Shown piece by piece: positions 8,556-17,216 of a stretch of 64,000 bases of DNA. The position numbers and the translations under genes are program-made. The notes beneath the pieces were generated by a model. It saw nothing but the letters and a program-made list of their open reading frames with translations. It did no database searches and had not been told where the DNA came from. Source of the DNA: Zunongwangia sp. ESRF-bin46 (GTDB lineage: Bacteria > Bacteroidota > Bacteroidia > Flavobacteriales > Flavobacteriaceae); the NCBI GenBank assembly GCA_002631855.1, contig NTLF01000017.1, positions 62,001-126,000 of the forward strand, written 5' to 3'. Within the stretch, counting starts at the first letter, position 1. Each line of letters opens with the position of its first letter.

Positions 8556-10589
8556 TTGACTACTGAAACCATACTATATATCATCATCGCCGGTGTAATT
8601 TCCCTTGCGTTGGCGTTGTTCATGTATGGTTATAAAAATAAATATTCCAGATCATTACGTTGGGTCTTTGGAGTATTACGCTTTATCACGTTGTTTTCAC
8701 TTTTAGTGTTGCTGATTAACCCGAAGTTTAAAAGTGAAACGTATTCCGTCGAAAAGCCAAAACTGCCTGTATTAGTTGATAATTCAGCTTCTATAGTCGA
8801 ATTAAATCAAACCAATCAAGTTTCAGCGCTACTTGAAAAGCTAAAAAACAATGAAGAATTGAATGAAAAGTTTGATCTTTCTTTCTTTTCCTTCGGAAGT
8901 GATTTTGAGGAGTTGGATTCTCTTTCTTTTTCAGAAAAAAACAGTAACCTTTCAAAAGCACTTGAGGCCACTGACAACCTTTTTAAAAATGAAAATGCAC
9001 CCACTATTTTGGTGACCGATGGTAACCAGACACTGGGAAGCGATTATGAGTTTACTTCAGCGACCTATAAAAACACTATTTACCCGTTTATTTTAGGTGA
9101 TTCCACTAAACATACCGATCTTAAAATTGAACGTCTAAACAGTAATCGTTATGCATTTTTAAAAAATAAGTTTCCTGTAGAAGTTATATTGGTGTACAAT
9201 GGAACAAATAACGTAAGTTCACAGTTTGTGATTTCGCAAAACGGAACGAATGTTTATCAAGAAAATGTAAGTTTTTCAGAAGATAACAATAGTAAACCAC
9301 TAAACTTTACACTTCCCGCAACGAGTGTAGGGTTACAGAAATATACAGCTCAAATTGTACCCTTGGAAGATGAAAAGAACAAAACCAATAATAGTAAACA
9401 GTTTGCGGTTGAAGTAATTGATCAAGCAACCAATGTCCTTGTGGTTAGTGACATTATTCATCCAGATTTAGGGGCCTTAAAAAAATCAATAACGACTAAT
9501 GAGCAACGGACGGTTACTTTTAAAAAGCCTTCAGAAGCTATTACTACATTAAATGACTATCAATTAGTTGTCCTTTATCAACCAGACCGTGGTTTCACAC
9601 AAGTTTATTCAGAAATAGAAAACCTCAAAAAAAATACCTTGACTATTACTGGAACCAATACCGATTGGAATTTTTTAAATTCAATTCAGCAGGAATTTAA
9701 AAAAGAGACCAGTTTGCAAACTGAAGATGTTTCAGCAACATTGAACAACAACTTTGGCACTTTTGCGGTAGAGGATATTGGGTTTAATGAGTTTCCACCA
9801 CTAAAAACAACATTTGGGGATTTAAGCATAACGGTTGCTAACGAAATTTTATTAGGACAATCAATCAATGGGTTTGATACTGGCACACCTATGTTGGCCA
9901 CAATGGAGCTAAATGGAAAACGTACTGCCATATGGGATGGTGAAGGTTTTTGGAAGTGGCGGGCACAATCGTATTTACAGACCGATAATTTTCAAGAGTT
10001 TGATGGCTTTATAGGCAAATTAATACAGTTTTTGGCATCTAAAAAACGCCGTAGCCGTTTAGAAGTGAGTAACGAAACCTTTTATTACAACAATAACCCG
10101 ATAAAAGTTTCGGCACAATATTTTGATAAAAACTATGTGTTTGACTCTCGTGCAGCATTAAACATTACGGTGCGCAATACGGAAACCGAAAAACAAACTG
10201 TTTTCCCTATGTTATTGAGAAATAACTTTTATGAAGTAGACTTAAATAGCTTGCCAGCGGGGGAATACAAGTATACTGTTTCAGTTGGTGACGAGTCAAT
10301 TTCACGAAGTGGAAACTTTACTATCCTTGACTTTAACGTAGAACAGCAGTTTTTAAACGCTGATGTCTCTAAGCTGAAACGAGTCGCGCAACAAACAAAA
10401 GGAACAGCCTATTTTTCTTCAGAAACAGAGCATATGATAGCCTCTTTAATCGCTGACGATTCTTACCAATCCATTCAGAAAAGCGAACTAAAAACCGTAC
10501 CTTTGATTGATTGGAAATACCTACTCGCACTTATAGTTTTAAGTCTTAGTGCTGAGTGGTTTATTAGAAAATACAACGGACTTATATAA
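8556..10589 (+). CDS. VWA-domain membrane protein with a GATase-like segment
   Basis: A 677-residue protein of unknown role. Two N-terminal membrane helices (about 5-24, 37-54) and one near the C-terminus (about 648-668) frame a large soluble part. A von Willebrand A-type region is supported by a full metal-site motif D75-N-S77-A-S79 and LVTDG at 152-156. A later Rossmann-like segment (about 290-340, VLVVSDIIHPDLG, YQLVVLYQPD) resembles the class I glutamine amidotransferase-like domain found in similar double-TM VWA proteins. Start is TTG at 8556. The next gene is an SPFH protein 21 nt downstream, so the two probably act on the same membrane. Confidence 0.75.
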   Translation: MTTETILYIIIAGVISLALALFMYGYKNKYSRSLRWVFGVLRFITLFSLLVLLINPKFKSETYSVEKPKLPVLVDNSASIVELNQTNQVSALLEKLKNNEELNEKFDLSFFSFGSDFEELDSLSFSEKNSNLSKALEATDNLFKNENAPTILVTDGNQTLGSDYEFTSATYKNTIYPFILGDSTKHTDLKIERLNSNRYAFLKNKFPVEVILVYNGTNNVSSQFVISQNGTNVYQENVSFSEDNNSKPLNFTLPATSVGLQKYTAQIVPLEDEKNKTNNSKQFAVEVIDQATNVLVVSDIIHPDLGALKKSITTNEQRTVTFKKPSEAITTLNDYQLVVLYQPDRGFTQVYSEIENLKKNTLTITGTNTDWNFLNSIQQEFKKETSLQTEDVSATLNNNFGTFAVEDIGFNEFPPLKTTFGDLSITVANEILLGQSINGFDTGTPMLATMELNGKRTAIWDGEGFWKWRAQSYLQTDNFQEFDGFIGKLIQFLASKKRRSRLEVSNETFYYNNNPIKVSAQYFDKNYVFDSRAALNITVRNTETEKQTVFPMLLRNNFYEVDLNSLPAGEYKYTVSVGDESISRSGNFTILDFNVEQQFLNADVSKLKRVAQQTKGTAYFSSETEHMIASLIADDSYQSIQKSELKTVPLIDWKYLLALIVLSLSAEWFIRKYNGLI

Positions 10590-10610
10590 ACCAAAAAAAC
10601 ATAAAATATA

Positions 10611-11426
10611 ATGGAAAGATTACCCAAAATAGGAATACCGTTAATTATCGGTATCATCATAATAATAATCGTCATAGCTAAATCTGCTGTAACTATATCT
10701 TCAGGGGAAGCTGGAGTGCTTTATAAACGCTTTGGAGGTGGAGTTGTAACCGATGAGCCAGCGCTTAGCGAAGGATTTCATATTGTAGCCCCTTGGAACG
10801 ATGTTTTTATATACGAAGTACGTCAACAATCATTGGATGAATCGATGAAAGTACTTTCATCAAATGGTTTGGATATTCGATTGGAAGCTTCTGTATGGTT
10901 TCAACCAGAAGATAGTAACTTAGGAAAGTTACATCAAGAAAAAGGTGAGGATTATATTACAAGATTAATAAAGCCTGCGGTGCGTTCTGCAACCCGTGCG
11001 GTAGTAGGTCGTTATACACCAGAACAGTTGTACGCGAGTAAGCGTGAATCTATTCAGAGTGAAATGCTAGAAGAGACCAAAAATTTATTGGAAAACCAAT
11101 TTGTTCAAGTAAACCGGATTTTGGTTCGTGATATTTCGTTACCGGAAACTATTAAAGTGGCCATTGAGCGTAAATTAAGACAGGAACAGGAATCTCTTGA
11201 GTACGAATTCCGATTGGAAAAAGCCCAGAAAGAAAAAGAACGTCAGCGCATTGAAGCAGAAGGTAAAGCGGCAGCAAACAGTATTTTAAGTGCTTCGTTA
11301 ACTGATAAGATATTGCAGGAAAAAGGTATTCAAGCAACTGTAAAGCTTTCAGAATCTAATAATAGTAAAGTTATTGTAATTGGTTCTGGGGATAGTGGAA
11401 TGCCGATTATCTTAGGAAATCAATAA
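10611..11426 (+). CDS. SPFH/prohibitin (HflC-like) membrane protein
   Basis: A 271-residue stomatin/prohibitin-type scaffold: one N-terminal membrane helix (about 8-26), the SPFH domain (about 30-200) with VLYKRFGGGV and DIRLEASVWFQ-type strands, then a charged coiled coil (about 185-215, rich in E, K, Q, R). Family members form membrane rings that organise lipid domains and control membrane proteases such as FtsH. The preceding VWA protein is the likely partner. A bidirectional terminator follows. Confidence 0.88.
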   Translation: MERLPKIGIPLIIGIIIIIIVIAKSAVTISSGEAGVLYKRFGGGVVTDEPALSEGFHIVAPWNDVFIYEVRQQSLDESMKVLSSNGLDIRLEASVWFQPEDSNLGKLHQEKGEDYITRLIKPAVRSATRAVVGRYTPEQLYASKRESIQSEMLEETKNLLENQFVQVNRILVRDISLPETIKVAIERKLRQEQESLEYEFRLEKAQKEKERQRIEAEGKAAANSILSASLTDKILQEKGIQATVKLSESNNSKVIVIGSGDSGMPIILGNQ

Positions 11427-11450
11427 GGATTTAAACATATATTGTTATTT

Positions 11451-11481
11451 AAAAACCGCTTCTATTTGAAGCGGTTTTTTT
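11451..11481. terminator. Bidirectional intrinsic terminator
   Basis: Perfect stem AAAAACCGCTTC / GAAGCGGTTTTT with a short loop and T-runs on both strands, between the convergent SPFH and symporter genes. Confidence 0.85.
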
Positions 11482-11489
11482 TTATATAA

Positions 11490-13241
11490 TTATTTCCGTC
11501 TCCAGAGTTTAAAAATAAAGAAAGCTGAAATAGTTGCAATGCCTATTAAGATCGATGCACCCAGCATATTTCCGTAGATAACATATCCTGTAGCAAATAA
11601 TGATGTGTACACAAATACAATTCCTAAAAGCATAGAAGCCAAATCAATGGTAAAGACATCGTGTGTAACTTTTAGATCTATATTCTTATTTGCTGCAATT
11701 TTTTTAAATGTATTCCAGCCTTTTCCGTAAGGTGTAACTTGATTATAGAATGAAGCTAATTTTTCAGTTTTAGTGGGTCGAGTACATAATGTTACGGTTA
11801 CCCAGGATACAGTGGTGATTAATACGTTAAGAACTAATTTTTCATGACCTTCTAAATTAAAGTTACCAAACTCAAAAACCAAAGCGACAATAAACGAAAC
11901 AACCATTCCAGTAATTTCACTATATGCGTTGATTCGCCACCAAAACCAACGAAGGATAAAAATTAAACCTGTTCCGGCACCAATAGAAAGCAAGATTTGA
12001 AACGTTTCTAACGCACTACTTAATACTAATGCAAGTAAAGCTGAAACAGCCATTAAAATTACTGTTGACATTCTCCCTAGGGTCACCAATTGTTTTTCAG
12101 TTGCTTCTGGCTTTACAAAACGTTTATAAAAATCTAATGATATATAAGACGCACCCCAGTTTAAATGTGTGGAAATAGTACTCATAAAAGCTGCTATTAA
12201 TGATGCTACGACTAGCCCCAATAATCCAGCCGGTAAGTTAGTAAGCATGGCAGGGTAACCTAAATCGTTTCCTAATACTGCATTGGGAAACTCTTTACCA
12301 ATATCTGCAACTTCAGGATACAGAACTAATGAAGCCAGAGCGATAATAATCCATGGCCACGGTCTTAAAGCATAATGTGCTACATTAAATAGTAGGGTAG
12401 CGCCAATGGCGTTTTTTTCATCTTTAGCTGAAAGCATCCGTTGCGCTATATAACCACCTCCGCCTGGTTCTGCTCCTGGGTACCAAACACTCCACCATTG
12501 TACGGCAATGGGTATTATTAACAAGGTTAGCAACGATTCAGTATCGTTAAAGTCTGGTAAAAAGTGTAATTTATCTGAAACGTTTTCATGTGTCAGTAGG
12601 TTTTCCAATCCACCAATTTCTGGCATAGTAACTATATAATAAGCTGCCCAGATCGAACCGATCATAGCAATGATAAATTGTAAAAAATCGGTTAATATAA
12701 CACCTCGAAGACCACCAATTGAACTATAGGTGACAGTAATTATTGAAGCATATAATACACATTGCCAAGGAGCCAAATCGAATAAAATTCCACCAATTTT
12801 TATAGCTGCCAAGCAAACTGAAGCCATTATCATAACATTGAAGAAGACACCTAGATAGATAGCTCTAAAACCACGAAGAAATGCTGCTTCTTTTCCGCTA
12901 TATCGAAGTTCATAAAACTCAAGGTCTGTTAATACTTGTGATCGTCTCCACAGTTTTGCATACACAAAAACCGTGAGCATTCCAGTAATTAAAAAAGTCC
13001 ACCACACCCAGTTACCGGAAATCCCATTTTGTCTTACAATATCAGTTACCAAGTTTGGTGTGTCTGCTGAAAAGGTAGTTGCCACCATAGAAATACCCAA
13101 TAACCACCATGGCATATTTCGTCCTGAAAGGAAAAACTCTTGTGTGTTTTTGCCAGACTTTTTTGCAACTACAAGACCGATTATTATAAAGACTGCGAAA
13201 AAAGAAAGGATTAATACCCAGTCAAGTGTGGCTAAATGCAT
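11490..13241 (-). CDS. Sodium:solute symporter (SSS family)
   Basis: A 583-residue polytopic inner-membrane transporter of the SSS/SLC5 family, driving uptake of a small solute with sodium. Helices run through the whole length, starting at residues 8-26; FLSGRNMPWWLLGISMVATTFSADTPN (about 37-63 in parts) is the family's first signature, and GGLRGVILTDFLQFIIAM another. Substrate is not predictable; sugar, proline and nucleoside carriers all share this fold. It is the last gene of the OmpA-HhH-symporter run, 10 nt after the HhH gene. Confidence 0.9.
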   Translation of the reverse strand: MHLATLDWVLILSFFAVFIIIGLVVAKKSGKNTQEFFLSGRNMPWWLLGISMVATTFSADTPNLVTDIVRQNGISGNWVWWTFLITGMLTVFVYAKLWRRSQVLTDLEFYELRYSGKEAAFLRGFRAIYLGVFFNVMIMASVCLAAIKIGGILFDLAPWQCVLYASIITVTYSSIGGLRGVILTDFLQFIIAMIGSIWAAYYIVTMPEIGGLENLLTHENVSDKLHFLPDFNDTESLLTLLIIPIAVQWWSVWYPGAEPGGGGYIAQRMLSAKDEKNAIGATLLFNVAHYALRPWPWIIIALASLVLYPEVADIGKEFPNAVLGNDLGYPAMLTNLPAGLLGLVVASLIAAFMSTISTHLNWGASYISLDFYKRFVKPEATEKQLVTLGRMSTVILMAVSALLALVLSSALETFQILLSIGAGTGLIFILRWFWWRINAYSEITGMVVSFIVALVFEFGNFNLEGHEKLVLNVLITTVSWVTVTLCTRPTKTEKLASFYNQVTPYGKGWNTFKKIAANKNIDLKVTHDVFTIDLASMLLGIVFVYTSLFATGYVIYGNMLGASILIGIATISAFFIFKLWRRK

Positions 13242-13251
13242 ACAGTATTTT

Positions 13252-13815
13252 TTAGTAAGCTATTAAGGATTTTGCTTGCCCTACCCAGTCATCACGTTCA
13301 ATTCTACCAGGGAAAAAGTCTATAATTTCGGTAAGGGCTCGTATATCAGAAGCAGTAAGTTTGCTTATTTGCTCAAAGGTGTAAATATCAATTTCATTAA
13401 GTTTTTCTTCAATATAAGGACCAATACCGTCTATTCTCGTAAGATTGTCCCGTTCAAAACTATGAGCGAAACCAATAGTTTCATAGTTTAGTTTTGGTTT
13501 ATCTTTTGTATAGGTCACAAAACTGGTTCGTGCTTTTTCCAAAACGTCTTTCGGATTAACAATTTCTTTTTGAGTCTGTTTTACAACTTCAACAATTTTA
13601 GGCTTTATTTCAGTAAAGATAGTTTCAATATCGTTTACTTTTTGTTGTGACTTAGCAGCATTTACTTCACCTTTCAGTTTTTTTATAAACTTTCTACTTT
13701 TCTTTTTTTGCAACCACCAGCCTGAAAAATAACCAATAAGGAAAGAACTGAACATTAAAAGAAAAATGCCTAGCAGACTGGAAAACTGATTTATGAATTC
13801 AAAAACACTATCCAT
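13252..13815 (-). CDS. Membrane-anchored helix-hairpin-helix protein
   Basis: A 187-residue protein with one N-terminal membrane helix (about 13-33), a Lys/Gln-rich central part that may form a coiled coil, and a C-terminal helix-hairpin-helix-like domain with LTRIDGIGPYIEEKLNEI. This IDGIG-type domain occurs in many Bacteroidota proteins of unknown role, sometimes as a fusion to 50S L21 or NADH dehydrogenase-like proteins. Its start overlaps the end of the ompA-like gene by 8 nt, so the two are co-translated. Function unknown. Confidence 0.75.
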   Translation of the reverse strand: MDSVFEFINQFSSLLGIFLLMFSSFLIGYFSGWWLQKKKSRKFIKKLKGEVNAAKSQQKVNDIETIFTEIKPKIVEVVKQTQKEIVNPKDVLEKARTSFVTYTKDKPKLNYETIGFAHSFERDNLTRIDGIGPYIEEKLNEIDIYTFEQISKLTASDIRALTEIIDFFPGRIERDDWVGQAKSLIAY

Positions 13816-14773
13816 TATAATTATAAACTATTTCAATCCTTCTATTGGCGTTTCTTCCTCGCTTTGAACTATTAGTATCAATAGGGTCTGTTTCGCCTCT
13901 AGAAATTGCTTTAATTGATGATTTGTCAATATTTCCTTTTGAAATTAAATACCACCTTACTTGCCTTGCATATTGTAACCCCATACGGTAATTATCGTTA
14001 GCATTTCCTACATTGTCTGTATGGCCAATTACCGCTATGGTCATTTCAGGGTTTTTTAGATGAGCTGTTTTAACCTCTTCAAGCAAATTACGTAAATTAT
14101 TATTCACGATAATTCCGGTTTCAGAAAATTTGGGATATACGGTTGTCGATTCAGGAATGTTTTCTTCAAATTCTTCTACACGGTCCTGGTCCCATGGTTT
14201 AAAATAAAAAGAAAAGCCGTCATTAAACTCTTTGTTTTCAGTAAATAAAATATCTTTAATAACAGGTTTCACCACTATCTTTTCTGAAGGCACCCCAGTT
14301 TGTATTAAAATTTGCTTTACCTTATTTCCTCGTTGTACTCCTAAATTTGGGGTTTCCATATTTTCATCTGGGCTGTAAACTGAAATAATTTGAACTTCTT
14401 TATTAGGGTGCTCTATTAAATAGGTGTTGATTTTGTATTTAAAATCTATACTAGGTTCTGGAACAATAATCTCCGCACTGTTTTTGTGAGACATTATCCC
14501 TTCTTCAAATAAAAATAGTATGTCACTTTGATCATCTTTTACAGTCATTGGAGCATTGCCACCAGTGGAGATAGAGTCTGTTTCAGGTATTTTATTGTCT
14601 AATGGTGTGGTCGTGCTATCAATTGTATTAGTCTTAAGCGTATCAGTAGTTATGAGCGATTTTTCAGTTAAAACAGCTGTAGGTTCACTTTCAGTATTAA
14701 GCCATGAGTAAAGCCAAAGCCCAAAAAAAGCCCAAATAATGAAAATGATAAAAGCTATTAAAAAACTCTTCAC
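13808..14773 (-). CDS. OmpA-family protein with N-terminal membrane anchor
   Basis: A 321-residue protein with an uncleaved-looking N-terminal helix (about 4-24), a Thr/Ser-rich linker, and a C-terminal OmpA-like peptidoglycan-binding domain (about 210-321): IAVIGHTDNVGNANDNYRMG, ARQVRWYLISKG and NRRIEIVY are the classical motifs. A weaker second domain of similar kind may occupy about 85-195 (NKEVQIISVYSPDEN, GVQRGNKVKQILI). It may tie the cell wall to the inner membrane. First gene of the operon with the HhH and symporter genes. Confidence 0.85.
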   Translation of the reverse strand: MKSFLIAFIIFIIWAFFGLWLYSWLNTESEPTAVLTEKSLITTDTLKTNTIDSTTTPLDNKIPETDSISTGGNAPMTVKDDQSDILFLFEEGIMSHKNSAEIIVPEPSIDFKYKINTYLIEHPNKEVQIISVYSPDENMETPNLGVQRGNKVKQILIQTGVPSEKIVVKPVIKDILFTENKEFNDGFSFYFKPWDQDRVEEFEENIPESTTVYPKFSETGIIVNNNLRNLLEEVKTAHLKNPEMTIAVIGHTDNVGNANDNYRMGLQYARQVRWYLISKGNIDKSSIKAISRGETDPIDTNSSKRGRNANRRIEIVYNYNG

Positions 14774-14829
14774 TGCGTGTAAAAAATTGATTTATAGAAC
14801 GTAAGTTATTTCTTATATTTCTATAAAAA

Positions 14830-14837
14830 CAAATCTA
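14830..14837 (-). promoter_or_regulatory. Predicted -7 promoter box for the OmpA-HhH-symporter operon
   Basis: On the minus strand TAGATTTG matches TAnnTTTG, about 55 nt upstream of the start codon at 14773. No obvious -33 element. Confidence 0.45.
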
Positions 14838-14904
14838 ACAAAATATTGTATTTATTTTACTTAATAATAATATGTTTATTAATAATTATATAAACAATTT
14901 TGTT

Positions 14905-14912
14905 TAGCTTTG
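14905..14912 (+). promoter_or_regulatory. Predicted -7 promoter box of the his operon
   Basis: TAGCTTTG matches TAnnTTTG. Transcription would begin around 14917-14920, only a few nucleotides before the leader peptide ATG at 14923, so the leader would be translated almost leaderlessly. Confidence 0.6.
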
Positions 14913-14922
14913 TATCAATCTT

Positions 14923-14979
14923 ATGAAACAGATAGCATTACATCACCATCATTTATTATTCTACGCTCTTGCGAGGTGA
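14923..14979 (+). CDS. hisL: his operon leader peptide (18 aa, four consecutive His)
   Basis: The frame reads MKQIALHHHHLLFYALAR followed by TGA. Four His codons in a row (14941-14952) sit between a promoter box and an intrinsic terminator ahead of a complete histidine biosynthesis operon, which is the layout of a transcription attenuator. The ribosome would stall at these codons when charged tRNA-His is scarce. It is too short for routine gene calling. By analogy with enteric hisL I assign that role; sequence similarity beyond the His run is not claimed. Confidence 0.85.
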   Translation: MKQIALHHHHLLFYALAR

Positions 14980-15051
14980 TACTGGTGTGTTGTAATTAAA
15001 TTTATATAAACTATATCGAAACCCGTTTGAGCATTTTCAAACGGGTTTTTT
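14941..15051 (+). promoter_or_regulatory. his operon attenuator (alternative RNA pairings)
   Basis: Three mutually exclusive pairings can be read. Segment 1, within the His codons (ATCACC, 14942-14947), is a perfect complement of GGTGAT (14975-14980). Segment 2 (GCTCTTGCGAGGT, 14965-14977) can pair with segment 3 (ACCCGTTTGAGC, 15021-15032): 10 pairs including one G-U, with two U-U mismatches and one bulged A. Segment 3 with segment 4 forms the terminator (15019-15048). A ribosome stalled on His codons frees segment 2 to form the antiterminator; a ribosome at the stop codon covers segment 2 and allows termination. Confidence 0.8.
15019..15051 (+). terminator. Attenuator terminator before hisG
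   Basis: Perfect 12-bp stem AAACCCGTTTGA (15019-15030) / TCAAACGGGTTT (15037-15048), 6-nt loop, T-run 15046-15051. It lies between the leader peptide and hisG and must be read through for expression of the operon. Confidence 0.88.
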
Positions 15052-15071
15052 CATGCACTAAAATTAAAAAA

Positions 15072-15929
15072 ATGAAAGTATTAAAAATTGCTGTACAAAA
15101 GTCAGGTAGGCTTAACCAAGAGTCTTTAAAAATTTTAAAAGATTGTGGCATCGCCATCGATAATGGCAGGGACCAATTAAAAGCACCTGCTAAAAATTTT
15201 CCATTGGAAATTTACTACCTACGTAATGGTGACATTCCCCAATATTTAAACGATGGAGTAGTGGATTGTGCGATAATAGGGGAGAATCTTTTGGTTGAAA
15301 ACGGGAACGGAATTAAAGTAATTGAAAAGTTAGGATTTTCTAAATGCCGGGTTTCATTAGCTGTTTCTAAGTTTTTTGAATATGATACTATTAAAGATCT
15401 TGATGGGAAAAAAATTGCTACTTCTTATCCTGAAACCACAAAAAAATATCTGGCTGACAAAGGAATTAAAGCCGATTTACATATTATAAATGGAAGTGTT
15501 GAAATAGCTCCCAACATTGGCTTAGCAGATGGTATTTGCGATATTGTGAGTAGCGGTAGTACACTTTTTAAAAACAATTTGAAAGAAGTAGAAGTCATTT
15601 TAAAAAGTGAGGCTGTATTGGCTGTTTCCCCAAAAATTAGTGACGAAATTAACGAGCTTCTAAATAAATTACTTTTTAGAGTTCGCTCGGTTTTAAAAGG
15701 TCGAGATAATCGCTATGTCTTATTAAATACCCCGGATGATAAAATTGAGGCAATCTCAAAACTTCTTCCGGGTATGAAAAGTCCAACCATTTTGCCACTA
15801 GCTAAAAAAGGCTGGAGCAGTATGCATTCTGTAGTTAATCAAGAGGAGTTTTGGGAAGTAATTGAAGAATTAAAAGCTGTAGGTGCTGAAGGTATTTTAG
15901 TGTGTCCTATTGAAAAAATGATTGCATAA
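15072..15929 (+). CDS. hisG: ATP phosphoribosyltransferase HisG, long form
   Basis: First step of histidine synthesis: ATP plus PRPP to phosphoribosyl-ATP. The 285 residues comprise the two periplasmic-binding-like catalytic lobes and a C-terminal ACT-like regulatory domain (about 210-285, ending AVGAEGILVCPIEKMIA), the long form that is feedback-inhibited by histidine and needs no HisZ. The open frame reaches back to a TTG at 15027, but that lies inside the attenuator hairpin, so ATG 15072 (MKVLKIAVQKSG) is chosen. Its stop overlaps the hisD start by 1 nt. Confidence 0.96.
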   Translation: MKVLKIAVQKSGRLNQESLKILKDCGIAIDNGRDQLKAPAKNFPLEIYYLRNGDIPQYLNDGVVDCAIIGENLLVENGNGIKVIEKLGFSKCRVSLAVSKFFEYDTIKDLDGKKIATSYPETTKKYLADKGIKADLHIINGSVEIAPNIGLADGICDIVSSGSTLFKNNLKEVEVILKSEAVLAVSPKISDEINELLNKLLFRVRSVLKGRDNRYVLLNTPDDKIEAISKLLPGMKSPTILPLAKKGWSSMHSVVNQEEFWEVIEELKAVGAEGILVCPIEKMIA

Positions 15930-17212
15930 TGAAAAAAGCACTTAATCCAGCTAAAAATACTTGGTTTGAACTACTTAAAAGACCTACGAAAACAGTGGCA
16001 GACATTGAAGCTGTCGTCAATGACATCTTTAAGGAAGTAAAAACAAAAGGCGATCAGGCAGTGTTAAAGTATACCGAGCTTTTTGACGGCACCACACCTG
16101 ATAAATTGTTAGTTTCTGAAGAAGAAATTAATCAAGCAGAGAAATCTATAACTTCTGAATTAAAAGAAGCGATAGCTATAGCAAAAAAGAACATCACTAC
16201 CTTTCATGCTGCACAAAAAACAGAGGGTGTAACGGTAGAAACTACTAACGGAGTTACCTGCTGGCAAGAAAAACGCCCCATTCAAAAAGTAGGCTTGTAT
16301 ATTCCAGGTGGCTCTGCACCGCTGTTTTCAACTATTTTAATGCTGGCTGTCCCCGCAAAAATTGTAGGTTGTAAGGAAATTGTTTTGTGTACACCGCCCG
16401 ATAAAAATGGAGAAGTCAATCCGGCTATTTTATATACTGCAAAATTATGCGGCGTCACGAAAATTTATAAAATTGGTGGGATTCAAGCCATTGCGGCGAT
16501 GACTTTTGGTACCGAAACCGTTCCTTCAGTTTATAAGATTTTTGGTCCCGGAAACCAATATGTTACGGTTGCAAAACAGTTAGCAACCAAATATAATGTA
16601 GCTATCGATATGCCTGCGGGTCCTTCAGAATTATTAGTTTATGCTGATAATACTGCAAATGCTTCTTTTGTAGCATCAGATTTATTGAGCCAAGCAGAAC
16701 ACGGACCTGACAGCCAAGTAATTTTGGTTTCTACTTCTGAAAAAATTATTGTTGAAACCGAAAAAGAAGTGGAAGCACAGCTGGAAAAACTACCCAGAAA
16801 AGATATTGCAACACAAGCCATTGCAAATTCAAAATTAATTTTAGTAGATACGGAAGAAGAAGCGCTTGAAATGATTAATGAGTACGGCCCGGAACACTTT
16901 ATTGTTATTTCAGAAAATGAAGAATACTTCGTATCAAATATTCAAAATGCTGGATCTGTATTTATAGGCAACTACACACCTGAAAGTGCTGGTGACTATG
17001 CTTCAGGCACTAACCACACTTTACCAACCAACGGCTATGCAAAACAGTATAGCGGTGTTAATTTGGATAGTTTTTTAAAGAGTATGACCTTTCAAAAAAT
17101 TTCAGAAAAAGGAATTAAGAATATCGGTCCTGCAATTAAAATCATGGCCGAAGCAGAAGGGCTACAAGCTCACAAAAACGCAGTATCCATTCGTTTAAAA
17201 AGTTTACAATAA
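15929..17212 (+). CDS. hisD: Histidinol dehydrogenase
   Basis: Zinc and NAD-dependent four-electron oxidation of L-histidinol to histidine, the last step of the pathway. The 427 residues show the family segments QAEHGPDSQ (zinc and catalytic region), NEYGPEHFI and AGDYASGTNHTLPTNGYA, all with the conserved His and Glu. Starts on the A of the hisG stop (TAATG) and is followed by hisC after 4 nt. Confidence 0.97.
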   Translation: MKKALNPAKNTWFELLKRPTKTVADIEAVVNDIFKEVKTKGDQAVLKYTELFDGTTPDKLLVSEEEINQAEKSITSELKEAIAIAKKNITTFHAAQKTEGVTVETTNGVTCWQEKRPIQKVGLYIPGGSAPLFSTILMLAVPAKIVGCKEIVLCTPPDKNGEVNPAILYTAKLCGVTKIYKIGGIQAIAAMTFGTETVPSVYKIFGPGNQYVTVAKQLATKYNVAIDMPAGPSELLVYADNTANASFVASDLLSQAEHGPDSQVILVSTSEKIIVETEKEVEAQLEKLPRKDIATQAIANSKLILVDTEEEALEMINEYGPEHFIVISENEEYFVSNIQNAGSVFIGNYTPESAGDYASGTNHTLPTNGYAKQYSGVNLDSFLKSMTFQKISEKGIKNIGPAIKIMAEAEGLQAHKNAVSIRLKSLQ

Positions 17213-17216
17213 TATT

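Noticed and set aside
15027-15071. Longer hisG N-terminus from a TTG
   Set aside because: It lies inside the attenuator terminator hairpin; ATG 15072 gives the family N-terminus.
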